From an uncultured Pelagibacteraceae bacterium (lineage in GTDB: Bacteria; Pseudomonadota; Alphaproteobacteria; Pelagibacterales; Pelagibacteraceae), in contig CACOTF010000009.1 in the NCBI GenBank assembly GCA_902630065.1, forward strand, positions 1-44,373: a stretch of DNA of 44,373 bases, written 5' to 3'. Of this stretch, positions 36,123-44,373 are shown piece after piece. A program made the translations under genes and the position numbers. The notes beneath the pieces are model-generated. The model was not told where the DNA came from. It was given only the letters and a program-made list of their open reading frames with translations, and made no database searches. How positions within the stretch are numbered: position 1 is the first letter of the stretch; the number at the start of each line of letters is the position of its first letter.

Positions 36123-37517
36123 ATGAAAACTGTAGCAACTAGATTTGCTCCGTCGCCAACAGGACCATTACACATTGGAGGAGTGAGAACCGCATTATTC
36201 AATTGGCTTTATTCAAAAAATAAAGGTGGTAAATTTTATTTAAGAATAGAGGATACAGATAAAGAAAGGTCTAAAGACGAATTCAAGAATCAAATAATTA
36301 ATTCCTTAAAATGGATAGGAATTTATTACGAGGATAATGAATATATTCAATCAGATAAAATAAACGATCATATAAATGTAGCTAATGAATTGTTAAAAAA
36401 AGGCTTGGCTTATAAATGTTATTGTTCTAGTGAAGAAATCGAAGAGCAAAAAAAAAGGGCAAAACAAAAAAAAATACCATATATTTATAATAGAAAATGG
36501 AGAGATAAGAGTGAAACTGATGCTCCAAGAGAAATTCATCCTGTAATAAGATTTAAAAGTAAAGTTGAAGGAAAATCTATCTTAAAAGATTTGGTTCAGG
36601 GGAATATAGAAATTGAAAATAATACTATTGAAGACTTTGTTATATTAAGAGCAGATGGATCGCCTACATATAATTTATCAGCATCAGTAGATGATCATTT
36701 AATGGGAATGACACATATAATTAGAGGTGATGATCATAAAATAAATACATTCAAACAAATACAAATTTATGACGCTATGAATTGGAAATTGCCATCTTTT
36801 GCTCACATACCGTTAATTCATACTATTGAAGGAAAAAAACTATCCAAAAGGGATAATGCATCAACATTAGATGATTATTCAAAAATTGGAATAATGCCTA
36901 ATGCTCTTAGAAACTATCTTCTGAGATTAGGATGGTCATACAAAGATAAAGAAATTTTTGATTTAGAAGAAAGTATCAAATACTTCAATTTAGAGGGAAT
37001 TGGTAAATCACCCTCAAAATTAGATATTAGCAGAATTTATTCAATGAATGAACATTATATAAAGAATATTGATGAAAATGATCTATTTAATTTTTTAATA
37101 ACTTATTGTGAGACTTTTCAAGAAAAGATACCTGATTTAGCGCAGAAAAAAATTAAAAATTCGTTACACTTTTTAAAAAATAAAGCAAAAACTTTGGAAG
37201 ATATTTACAAAAATTCAAAGTTTTTAATTAATGACAAAGTTCAAATAGAAAAAGAAGATAAAAAACTTTTAGACAAAACAGCTATTAAAATTATTAAATT
37301 GTTTAGTGATGATATTAATAAGCTATCAGATTTTACTAGAGAAACACTCGAACCAATAATTAATGGCCTAATAAAAAATAATAATACAAATTTTAAAGGT
37401 GTTGGACAACCACTAAGAATATGCCTTACAGGTTCAAAGTTTGGACCAGGTATATATGATATATTGTGCTCTCTTGGAAAAGAGGAAGTGTCTAAAAGAT
37501 TATCTCAAATAAGATAG
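36123..37517 (+). CDS. gltX: Glutamyl-tRNA synthetase
   Basis: A 464-residue class I synthetase that charges tRNA-Glu (alphaproteobacterial versions may also charge tRNA-Gln for the GatCAB route). The HIGH motif is HIGG within FAPSPTGPLHIGGVRTALFNW (as two pieces), and KMSKS reads KLSKRDN near residue 243. The C-terminal half is the all-helical anticodon domain, ending in GQPLRICLTGSKFGPGI. It starts 19 bases after lexA and its 3' end overlaps the convergent lpxB by 18 bases. Confidence 0.96.
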   Translation: MKTVATRFAPSPTGPLHIGGVRTALFNWLYSKNKGGKFYLRIEDTDKERSKDEFKNQIINSLKWIGIYYEDNEYIQSDKINDHINVANELLKKGLAYKCYCSSEEIEEQKKRAKQKKIPYIYNRKWRDKSETDAPREIHPVIRFKSKVEGKSILKDLVQGNIEIENNTIEDFVILRADGSPTYNLSASVDDHLMGMTHIIRGDDHKINTFKQIQIYDAMNWKLPSFAHIPLIHTIEGKKLSKRDNASTLDDYSKIGIMPNALRNYLLRLGWSYKDKEIFDLEESIKYFNLEGIGKSPSKLDISRIYSMNEHYIKNIDENDLFNFLITYCETFQEKIPDLAQKKIKNSLHFLKNKAKTLEDIYKNSKFLINDKVQIEKEDKKLLDKTAIKIIKLFSDDINKLSDFTRETLEPIINGLIKNNNTNFKGVGQPLRICLTGSKFGPGIYDILCSLGKEEVSKRLSQIR

Positions 37518-38627
37518 CAAAACATTGGAAGCTTCATTACTTGATGAAGTATTCGATCTTAATTTTTTAATAGTTTTATTAACTTGTTTTAATTGTTCAT
37601 TTATAAGCTCTGGTTTTTTTAATAAATAATTAACTGATTTATATATTTCATCTGAGTTGCATTCCTTTTGTAAAAGTTCAGGGATAATTTCTTTATTATT
37701 GATAATATTTATCATGTTTGCAAATTTTATTTTTAAAAATAACTTAGCAATAAAGAAATTTAAAAAATTCATTTTATAAATTATTATTGATGGTATACCG
37801 TATTTACAAACTTCAAGTGAAACTGTTCCGGATTTAACAATTGCAAAAATAGATTTTTTAATTGTAGCAATTTTTATATTTTCATTTGAAATAATATCAA
37901 CATTTTCTAAATTATTTTTTTTAATAAATTGAGCCAAATATTCTTTAGAACCATCTGTGGCATGAAAAATATAATTATAATTATTTTTTTTTTCATTCAT
38001 TTTTTTTATAAACTCAATAAGTATAGGCACATGTGATTTCAATTCAGACAATCTACTACCGGGAAAAATCGAAATTATTTTTTCCTTTAATAATTCATTA
38101 ATTTCAATTTTTCCGTGATTTGTGTTATCTAATATTGGGTGACCAACAAATGTATTTTTTAATTTTTCCCTATCAAAATATTTCTTTTCAAAATCAAATA
38201 ATAAAAGAATGTGATCTAAGAAACTTTTCATTTTTTTAACCCTGCCCTCTCTCCATGCCCAAACCTTAGGTGCAATGAAATGAATGGTTTTGATATCTGG
38301 TTTTTTTAATTTAATTATTTTTGAAACACGAAGGGTAAAATCAGGACTATCAACACTAAATAAAATATCAGGACTAAAATCAATAATTTTTTTTACCGTT
38401 TCATTTATTTTACTTTTTATCTTAAAAATATTTAATAATATGTCTGTAAAAGCTATGTAAGTAACATCCTTTTGATCATATATTGACTTAATACCTATAG
38501 AATTTAAATGTTGACCTCCAACAGATAAATATTCAATATTTATTTTAGATTTTTTTAATTCTTTAATAACTTCAGCAGCTAATTTATCGCCAGATGGTTC
38601 ACCTGTTAAAATAAAAATCTTTTTCAT
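37500..38627 (-). CDS. lpxB: Lipid A disaccharide synthase
   Basis: A 375-residue GT19 glycosyltransferase that joins UDP-diacylglucosamine to lipid X. The N-terminal ILTGEPSGDKLAAEVI, the VDSPDFTLRV segment, the FIAPKVWAWREGRVKKM region and the C-terminal SGTVSLEV donor-binding segment are typical. It is the last gene of the bamA-ompH-lpxD-fabZ-lpxA-lpxI-lpxB unit, overlapping lpxI by four bases. Its stop region overlaps gltX by 18 bases on the other strand, so there is no separate terminator. Confidence 0.95.
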   Translation of the reverse strand: MKKIFILTGEPSGDKLAAEVIKELKKSKINIEYLSVGGQHLNSIGIKSIYDQKDVTYIAFTDILLNIFKIKSKINETVKKIIDFSPDILFSVDSPDFTLRVSKIIKLKKPDIKTIHFIAPKVWAWREGRVKKMKSFLDHILLLFDFEKKYFDREKLKNTFVGHPILDNTNHGKIEINELLKEKIISIFPGSRLSELKSHVPILIEFIKKMNEKKNNYNYIFHATDGSKEYLAQFIKKNNLENVDIISNENIKIATIKKSIFAIVKSGTVSLEVCKYGIPSIIIYKMNFLNFFIAKLFLKIKFANMINIINNKEIIPELLQKECNSDEIYKSVNYLLKKPELINEQLKQVNKTIKKLRSNTSSSNEASNVLLSYLR

Positions 38628-39415
38628 TTAGCCATTACAAAAATATTATTTTTATTTGCGTATTGAAGTCCTTTGCGTTTATCTAAAAATATATTTTGAC
38701 CTGCTTTAACTACAATTCCCTTAATATTTGCTTTTTTACAATCTTTTAGTGTATCCAGACCAAAAGTCGGCAAATCAACTCGCAAGTCTTGCTTTGATTT
38801 AGGCATTTTTATTAAGAGTTTATTCTTTAGATTATTATTTCTAATCGATTTTAACATATCCTTTGTGCCTTTTCTTTTTTCAATAGAAATTATCTTCTGA
38901 TTATTGATTACCAGTGCTTGAACATGATTTAATGAATTTGATCTATTTAATATTTCAATACCTTTTTTCATTATTAATTTATCAGTCGTACTAGGTTTCA
39001 ATTTCGTATAACATCCTTTACTCAATGTTAATTCTGGATTAAATGTGTTTAATTTAATAACTTTTATTTTATTTTCTGATAAAATTTTAATCAATTCTTT
39101 TAATATAGCTGCATCTCCTAATTTAGATGCTTTTATAATTCTAGGAATATAGTAAAAACCTTTGAGGTCTAATTTTAATTTAGAAATTCTAGGTTTAATA
39201 ATATTACCTGCAAATAAAACTTTATTACATTTTTTTGATTTAATTAATTCTAAAATTTTACCAAATTTTCCAATATTAATAAAATAACTATTTCTATCAT
39301 TTTTGAATTTATTATTTTTTGATAAATCTATAATGAAATATTTAATCTTCTTTTTTTTTAAACTTTTCAAAATTTCTAATGGTAGTTTTTTTTCCCCTAA
39401 AAATAATCCAATCAT
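38624..39415 (-). CDS. lpxI: UDP-2,3-diacylglucosamine pyrophosphatase LpxI (DUF1009)
   Basis: A 263-residue enzyme that cleaves UDP-2,3-diacylglucosamine to lipid X and UMP. It replaces LpxH in many alphaproteobacteria. The N-terminal domain has GLFLGEKKLPLEIL, and the middle has VLFAGNIIKPRI and LGDAAILKELI. The C-terminal domain has KMPKSKQDLRVDLPTFGLDT with the conserved D-x-R-x-D-L-P core, then GIVVKAGQ. It sits between lpxA and lpxB and overlaps both by four bases. Confidence 0.93.
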   Translation of the reverse strand: MIGLFLGEKKLPLEILKSLKKKKIKYFIIDLSKNNKFKNDRNSYFINIGKFGKILELIKSKKCNKVLFAGNIIKPRISKLKLDLKGFYYIPRIIKASKLGDAAILKELIKILSENKIKVIKLNTFNPELTLSKGCYTKLKPSTTDKLIMKKGIEILNRSNSLNHVQALVINNQKIISIEKRKGTKDMLKSIRNNNLKNKLLIKMPKSKQDLRVDLPTFGLDTLKDCKKANIKGIVVKAGQNIFLDKRKGLQYANKNNIFVMAK

Positions 39416-40197
39416 TTAATATTTTCAGGAAGGGATATTGGTCTTTTTTTATCAGAATTTATAAAATCAATTATAATTCTAACATATTTATTTTCTTTCA
39501 TGTCTGTATTTATATTTTCTATATTTGATCTAAAATTTTGATCATAAAATACTTTATCATAAAATTTTTGTAATATTTTAATATCTTCATTTAAAATTTT
39601 TGCTCTTCTAAGTCCTATAAGGTTTAGTCCAACTAAATGATTTCGATTTCCCAATGATAGACCATATGGAATTACATCACTTAAAACACCAGTCATACCA
39701 CCTACCATTGCTAAGCTGCCTATTCTTGAAAATTGATGAATTGCACAACTGCCTCCTACTATTGCATTATTTTCTATTGTTACATGACCTCCAACCTGAA
39801 CATTATTTGCTAAAACAATGTTATCTCCAAGATTGCAATCATGTGCTACGTGACAGTAAACCATTAATAAATTATTATTACCCAATTTAGTAATTGTGCC
39901 TCCCTGGGATGTGCCTGGATTAATGTTCACATATTCTCTAAGTTTATTATTATCCCCAATAATTATAGAATTATTTTCACCTTTATATTTTAAATCTTGC
40001 GGAGGTGTGCCAATCGACACAAAAGGAAATATCTCGTTATTTTTACCAATTTTTGTATTACCTTTAATGCTAACATGTGAATGTAATTTTGTTTTTGATC
40101 CTAATTCCACATCTGGGCCTACTACACAATATGGACCGATTTCAACATCATCAGAAATTTTTGCATTTGAATCTATAATAGATGTTGGATGTATCAT
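39412..40197 (-). CDS. lpxA: UDP-N-acetylglucosamine acyltransferase
   Basis: A 261-residue left-handed beta-helix enzyme that adds the first 3-hydroxyacyl chain in lipid A synthesis. Hexapeptide repeats fill about residues 1-190. The catalytic histidine is H119 (YCHVAHDCNLGDN). The C-terminal helical part (NLIGLRRAKI, LQKFYDKVF) binds the acyl carrier protein. It follows fabZ by 52 bases, the only sizeable gap in the cluster, and overlaps lpxI by four bases. Confidence 0.96.
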   Translation of the reverse strand: MIHPTSIIDSNAKISDDVEIGPYCVVGPDVELGSKTKLHSHVSIKGNTKIGKNNEIFPFVSIGTPPQDLKYKGENNSIIIGDNNKLREYVNINPGTSQGGTITKLGNNNLLMVYCHVAHDCNLGDNIVLANNVQVGGHVTIENNAIVGGSCAIHQFSRIGSLAMVGGMTGVLSDVIPYGLSLGNRNHLVGLNLIGLRRAKILNEDIKILQKFYDKVFYDQNFRSNIENINTDMKENKYVRIIIDFINSDKKRPISLPENIK

Positions 40198-40249
40198 TAA
40201 GAATAGATAACAAATTCTAATCTAAATGGTTATCAAGAATTGCTACTAA

Positions 40250-40702
40250 TTATTTCTTTCTATCTACTATTGTTGCTGCCCACTGAGCATCAGCCATTTT
40301 TTTCCCATTAACAATGGCTTCACCTTTGTATTTCCATACTCTTCCATGAGATCTCACAGCTTCAATATTTAATTCTAATATGCAATCAGGAATTACCGGA
40401 TTTCTAAATCTTGCTTTGTCAACAGTCATTAAAAAAACTAATTTATTTTCGTAAGTTTTCTTATCAATTCCTGCAGCAGTAAGAGCTGCAGCGGCTTGTC
40501 CAAAGGCTTCAACAATTAATACTCCTGGCATAACAGGTTCCCCAGGAAAATGACCTTGAACAAAAAAACTATCTTTTTTAACATTTACGATTGCGGTAGC
40601 TGATTTAAGTTTTTTAATATTGATTAACTCATCTATGAGTAACATAGGTTCTCTATGTGGAAGTAGATCCTTAATCTGTATTTTATTCAAACGATCTGTC
40701 AT
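40250..40702 (-). CDS. fabZ: 3-hydroxyacyl-ACP dehydratase FabZ
   Basis: A 150-residue hot-dog fold dehydratase of fatty-acid synthesis that competes with LpxA and LpxD for hydroxyacyl-ACP, so it is often encoded with them. The N-terminal LLPHREPMLLID, the catalytic His 51 (QGHFPGEPVMPGVL) and Glu 65 (VEAFGQA) are intact. It overlaps lpxD by four bases. Confidence 0.96.
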   Translation of the reverse strand: MTDRLNKIQIKDLLPHREPMLLIDELINIKKLKSATAIVNVKKDSFFVQGHFPGEPVMPGVLIVEAFGQAAAALTAAGIDKKTYENKLVFLMTVDKARFRNPVIPDCILELNIEAVRSHGRVWKYKGEAIVNGKKMADAQWAATIVDRKK

Positions 40703-41676
40703 TTATTGTCTTTTAAAAATTTTCTTATATCCTTAGCAGGATAACCCATGACTTTTGAATTGTCTGGTATATTTTTTACAACTCCACTACCACCGCCTAT
40801 TTGAACATTATTTCCAATTTTTAAATGTCCAGAAATACCAGCCTGACCTCCAATTGAAACTCTATTTCCAATTGTAGAACTGCCAGCAAAGCCTACCTGA
40901 CCGGTTATAATGCAATTACTCCCTATAATCACATTATGAGCAACATGGACCTGATTATCTATAAAAGTATTTTTTCCAATTATAGTATTTGATAATGAAC
41001 CTCTATCAATCGTATTGTTACAACCTATTTCAACATTATCATCAATAATAACCATACCAATATGTGGGTATCTAGTGTTTTTAATTTTTTCAGGAAAAAA
41101 CCCAAATCCCTTTTTTCCTATCACAGCTCCATCTAAAACTCTTACATTTCTACCTAAGATAGAATTTTTTATTATTACATTGTTTCCAATTATACAATTT
41201 GATCCGATGATAACGTTAGATTCTATAATTGAATTATGACCAATAATAGTATTATTGCCAATTTTTACATTTTTTCCAAGAAGAACATTGTGACCAAATT
41301 TAACTTTTTTAAAATTTTTTTTATTAGGATAAGATACATTATAATCAACAGCATCTTTAAGTGAATCTGGATAAAAAAGGTTTGCAACTGCATAAACCGA
41401 TTTCAAAACATTATTTACAATAATTGGAGAACAAAAATCCTTAATTTTGTCAAAATGTATTTTATTTGAAATTATATACTTTGCCTTTGATTTTTTTAAA
41501 ATGTCTAGGTATTTTAAATTATTTATAAAGGAAATATCATTCTCAGAAGCTGAAATTAAATCAGAAATATTACTGATTTTTATTCTTTTTTTTATATTTT
41601 TTTTTCCTAATATTTTAAATATATCAGATAAATATATATTTTTTTGCTTTAAAAAGAATGGATTTTTATTTTTCAT
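40699..41676 (-). CDS. lpxD: UDP-3-O-(3-hydroxyacyl)glucosamine N-acyltransferase
   Basis: A 325-residue enzyme that adds the second acyl chain in lipid A synthesis. The N-terminal uridine-binding domain (about residues 1-100) is followed by a left-handed beta-helix of hexapeptide repeats (about 115-300). The catalytic histidine lies in NQVHVAHNVIIG, and the end has GYPAKDIRKFLK. It overlaps ompH by one base and fabZ by four bases. Confidence 0.95.
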   Translation of the reverse strand: MKNKNPFFLKQKNIYLSDIFKILGKKNIKKRIKISNISDLISASENDISFINNLKYLDILKKSKAKYIISNKIHFDKIKDFCSPIIVNNVLKSVYAVANLFYPDSLKDAVDYNVSYPNKKNFKKVKFGHNVLLGKNVKIGNNTIIGHNSIIESNVIIGSNCIIGNNVIIKNSILGRNVRVLDGAVIGKKGFGFFPEKIKNTRYPHIGMVIIDDNVEIGCNNTIDRGSLSNTIIGKNTFIDNQVHVAHNVIIGSNCIITGQVGFAGSSTIGNRVSIGGQAGISGHLKIGNNVQIGGGSGVVKNIPDNSKVMGYPAKDIRKFLKDNK

Positions 41677-42188
41677 TAATTGGATTTTTTTGTTTCTTCG
41701 TTAAAAATTTCTAATATTTGTGAAGTTATATCTAAAGTTTTAATTCCTACCAAAATATTTTTTTTTTCTATTACTAAATTAATATTATTAATTTCAACAT
41801 AATTAGTTAGTAAAGGATTTAAAATTTCTAAAATTTTATTAGAATAAAGTTTTTTTTCTTTAATTAAATCCTCATTTAATGATCTTCTTAAAAATTGATA
41901 TTCTTTAAGATTGTTATTTAATTCATTAACCATTAGATTGATTTCTTCTTTTTTCAAAATATTTTTTTTATTATTTATTTCATCTTCTTTTTCTTTAATT
42001 TTAATTTCAGATTTATTTAATTTTGATTGAATTTCTTTCACTTTATTGTCAATTTTTTTTTTATACTGTATACCCAGATTTGATCTATCAATTATATACT
42101 GAACATCTAAAAAAGCTATGTTAGTATTTGAATAGGTTTTATTTGAAAAAAAAAAAATTAATATTAAAAAAATTAATATTTTTTTCAT
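41676..42188 (-). CDS. skp: OmpH/Skp-family periplasmic chaperone
   Basis: A 170-residue periplasmic chaperone that carries unfolded outer-membrane proteins to the BAM complex. An N-terminal signal peptide (MKKILIFLILIFFF, cleavage near residues 20-22) is followed by AFLDVQYIIDRS. A long coiled coil then spans about residues 45-125, forming the tentacle arms, and a short beta region ends the protein. It starts immediately after the bamA stop, the conserved order. Confidence 0.9.
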   Translation of the reverse strand: MKKILIFLILIFFFSNKTYSNTNIAFLDVQYIIDRSNLGIQYKKKIDNKVKEIQSKLNKSEIKIKEKEDEINNKKNILKKEEINLMVNELNNNLKEYQFLRRSLNEDLIKEKKLYSNKILEILNPLLTNYVEINNINLVIEKKNILVGIKTLDITSQILEIFNEETKKSN

Positions 42189-44372
42189 TTAAAAAGAAGT
42201 TCCAATCTGGAACCTAAATTTTTCTGTTACATCTGTATCAGATTTGCTTAAAGGAATTGCGTATGAAAAAGTTAAAGGACCAATTGTACTAAACCAATTA
42301 ACAGCTATACCAGTTGAAGATCTGACTTTATTAGAGTCTAAACTACTATTATAATCTACTTCCCAAACATTAGCTAAATCTAAAAAAAAATTCAAATCAA
42401 CGTTGTCATTTTCAAAAAAAATATTTGGCAAAGTTGAATTCAAGTTCAAAGCACTTGCATAGTTGCCTCCAATATACTGTGTGCCATCTTTAGGACCAAT
42501 TTTACCAGACTCGAATCCTCTTAATCTTTTTGTTGGAATAAATACCCTTTTTGAAACTCTAACATTATCATCAAGGGAATTTATAGTTTTTAAAAAGAAA
42601 TTTGCTGACAATATTAAATTTTCACCTAAAGAATGGTAAATTGAACTAGTGAATTGATTTTCAAATGATACATCATCGGAATACAATGGAAATGTTTGTG
42701 AAAATCTATTAATAAAACCATCTGTTGGTTGATAATCTTGATCGAGTTTATTATATATAACTGAGTATGATAAAAGGTTTTCAAAATAATTACCTTCTTG
42801 TTTCTTAAGTATATCTGTAGCCGATGACGAAGTCTCAAGATCTTCGTAATAATTTGATAAATTTAGATTTACAAACAAATTATTCATTTGTTCAAATTCT
42901 GTACCTAGACTAAATCCTGTCCTTTTAGTTTTATAACCACTAGTTGACATGTAATCATTTACGGAGCTTTCAATTACAGTTTTAAGAGACTTATCAGAAT
43001 TACTATAATTAGGATTTAAAACTGAAAATTTACCCATTATTGCATCATCGCTTAGAGTAAGATTTGTATCTAATTTTATACCAAGACCTAAATAATTATT
43101 TTCTTTAAGACCTGCGGATATTGATGAGCCAGTAGTACCAGTGCCAGCACCAGCGAATATTTCACCTGTGGGTTTTTCTTCCACAATAATATCTATTGTT
43201 TTATTGAAATTATCCTCTGTTTTAGATTTATAAACAACAGATTTAAATATATTCATAGACTTTACTTTTTGTATTGATCTGTCAAATAGTAAATCATTGT
43301 AGGCATCACCTTCGTCAATTATAAGTTTATTTCTTATAACTTTTTCATCTGTGAGAAAGTTACCTTTTATATTAATTCGTTCCACATACTCTTTATCCAA
43401 ATTATTAAAATTAACTATAATATCAATTTTATTATTATCTTTAACTTTTTGATCATATCTAGCATTAATAAAAACAAAATTATTTTCTAAAATAAATTCA
43501 TTTAATTCATCTATGTAATTTTGTATTACTTTTTCTGAATATTTTTTTCCTTTCAGATCGTCAAATTTTTTTTGAAAGTATTCTATACTTTCATCTAATG
43601 AAATATTTGAATTCAAAATTTGAATATTGTCAAAAGAATATTTCTTTCCAGCATTTATATTAAATATTAATTCAAATTGGTTTTCATCATTAATAACTGC
43701 AGTAGTTGATTTAATATTTACATTAAAATATCCACGATTTTTATAATATTTTTTTAATCTAGAAATATCTGCATTTAAACGATTTGTATCAAGAAATTTA
43801 TTTGGCGTAAGAAATTTCCAAAATTTATTTTCTTCTGAAATTATAACGTTTCTTAATAAATTATCTCTAAAAATTTTATTACCAATAAAACTGATTTTTT
43901 TAATTTTAGCTATATCTCCTAATTTAATTTCATAGACTAAATCAATTGTATTATTATCGTTATTAATTATCAAAGTTTTTACATTTACAAAATAATAACC
44001 ATTGCTTTTTAAAATATTTTTTATTAGTGAAACTTGATCACTTATTTTATTTTCAACAAATGGATATTTTTCTATTTTTAACGTTACTTCGCGGATTTTT
44101 TCATTTATTCTATTATTATCTATGCCATTAATTTTAACAGATTGAATAATTGGATTTTCAATAACATCAATATATACAAGACCATTCTCTGTAATTACTT
44201 CAACATTCTTAAAATAATCAGTGTAGTATAATTCCTTAAGGGCTTTATTTAAATTAGTAGAATTTATTTGATCTCCAATTTTAAGTTTAGAAAACATAAT
44301 TACAGTCTCATCAGAGACACGTTGGTTACCTTCAATTTTTATACTTTTAATAGTCTCAGATTTTGCAAATGA
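42189..44372 (-). CDS. bamA: Outer membrane protein assembly factor BamA (5' end cut by the window)
   Basis: The C-terminal 728 residues of BamA, the outer-membrane beta-barrel that inserts other barrels. The frame stays open to the window edge, with SIKIEGNQRVSDETVIM of the first POTRA domain upstream of an internal ATG at 44297. The signal peptide is therefore outside. About five POTRA repeats are followed by a 16-strand barrel. The loop-6 motif is seen as RLRGFESG, and the barrel ends in FRFQIGTSF with the terminal phenylalanine used for BAM recognition. Confidence 0.96.
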   Translation of the reverse strand, partial: SFAKSETIKSIKIEGNQRVSDETVIMFSKLKIGDQINSTNLNKALKELYYTDYFKNVEVITENGLVYIDVIENPIIQSVKINGIDNNRINEKIREVTLKIEKYPFVENKISDQVSLIKNILKSNGYYFVNVKTLIINNDNNTIDLVYEIKLGDIAKIKKISFIGNKIFRDNLLRNVIISEENKFWKFLTPNKFLDTNRLNADISRLKKYYKNRGYFNVNIKSTTAVINDENQFELIFNINAGKKYSFDNIQILNSNISLDESIEYFQKKFDDLKGKKYSEKVIQNYIDELNEFILENNFVFINARYDQKVKDNNKIDIIVNFNNLDKEYVERINIKGNFLTDEKVIRNKLIIDEGDAYNDLLFDRSIQKVKSMNIFKSVVYKSKTEDNFNKTIDIIVEEKPTGEIFAGAGTGTTGSSISAGLKENNYLGLGIKLDTNLTLSDDAIMGKFSVLNPNYSNSDKSLKTVIESSVNDYMSTSGYKTKRTGFSLGTEFEQMNNLFVNLNLSNYYEDLETSSSATDILKKQEGNYFENLLSYSVIYNKLDQDYQPTDGFINRFSQTFPLYSDDVSFENQFTSSIYHSLGENLILSANFFLKTINSLDDNVRVSKRVFIPTKRLRGFESGKIGPKDGTQYIGGNYASALNLNSTLPNIFFENDNVDLNFFLDLANVWEVDYNSSLDSNKVRSSTGIAVNWFSTIGPLTFSYAIPLSKSDTDVTEKFRFQIGTSF

Positions 44373-44373
44373 T

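Noticed and set aside
39896..40210. Long plus-strand frames opposite lpxA and other minus-strand genes
   Set aside because: They mirror conserved genes in the opposite strand, show no family features and have no ribosome-binding site.
1..44373. CRISPR array, insertion sequence, prophage or rRNA
   Set aside because: No spaced repeats, transposase, phage structural genes or rRNA segments were seen on either strand.

Overview
The window is strongly AT-rich, has almost no intergenic DNA, and uses short lysine-, asparagine- and isoleucine-rich proteins. Gene content and order are alphaproteobacterial: a bztABCD/aapJQMP-type L-amino-acid ABC operon, ntrY-ntrX-trkA, ispDF-pgpA-cinA, tpiA-secG-pyrG-kdsA-eno-ftsB, trpEGDC-lexA-gltX, and bamA-ompH-lpxD-fabZ-lpxA-lpxI-lpxB. 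Together these point to a streamlined SAR11-type organism (Pelagibacterales, 'Candidatus Pelagibacter'-like). This assignment rests on recognising protein families and gene order; no database was searched.

Layout. Bases 1-730 hold the end of a zinc ABC permease (znuB) followed by a zur/fur-family regulator. Bases 760-3689 are the most accessory-looking part: two small membrane proteins, an LMW-phosphatase-type arsenate reductase overlapping an aquaporin, a 269-base gap, and a divergent member of the PiT phosphate-transporter superfamily. Bases 3686-10081 run on the minus strand as valS-ilvD-manC-EamA transporter. tRNA-Cys(GCA) and tRNA-Asn(GTT) follow, then an XRE-type regulator and the aap operon (aapJ, aapQ, aapM, aapP), with tRNA-Arg(TCT) upstream of aapJ. 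Bases 15593-21510 carry trkH, trkA, ntrX and ntrY (minus strand). Divergent to them is ispDF-pgpA-cinA (plus). Next come coq10-lipA-ftsB-eno-kdsA-pyrG-secG-tpiA (minus), ppiD-trpE-trpG-trpD-trpC, lexA and gltX (plus), and the lipid A/outer-membrane cluster lpxB to bamA (minus), which is cut by the right end of the window.

How the genes work together. The right two thirds is a housekeeping backbone: potassium uptake, nitrogen/redox two-component signalling, isoprenoid and lipid precursors, glycolysis, CTP, tryptophan, SOS control and lipid A with outer-membrane assembly. Compared with the usual alphaproteobacterial order, several blocks appear to have been removed cleanly: dusB-ntrBC between ispDF and ntrY, pdhABC/lpd between ftsB and lipA, moaC-moeA between trpC and lexA, comEC between lexA and gltX, and gltA between gltX and lpxB. 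The left third is uptake and detoxification: zinc, arsenic, a phosphate-like transporter, amino acids and a metabolite transporter.

Best leads. (1) An 18-bp perfect palindrome beside a second inverted repeat in the aapJ leader, plus a terminator-like hairpin between aapJ and aapQ. (2) The arsC-aquaporin-PiT-like neighbourhood with two uncharacterised small membrane proteins. (3) NtrX without the sigma-54 contact motif and NtrY without a PAS domain. (4) A GAAC-N7-GAAC LexA box before lexA. I did not see a CRISPR array, prophage, insertion sequence or clear defence system.
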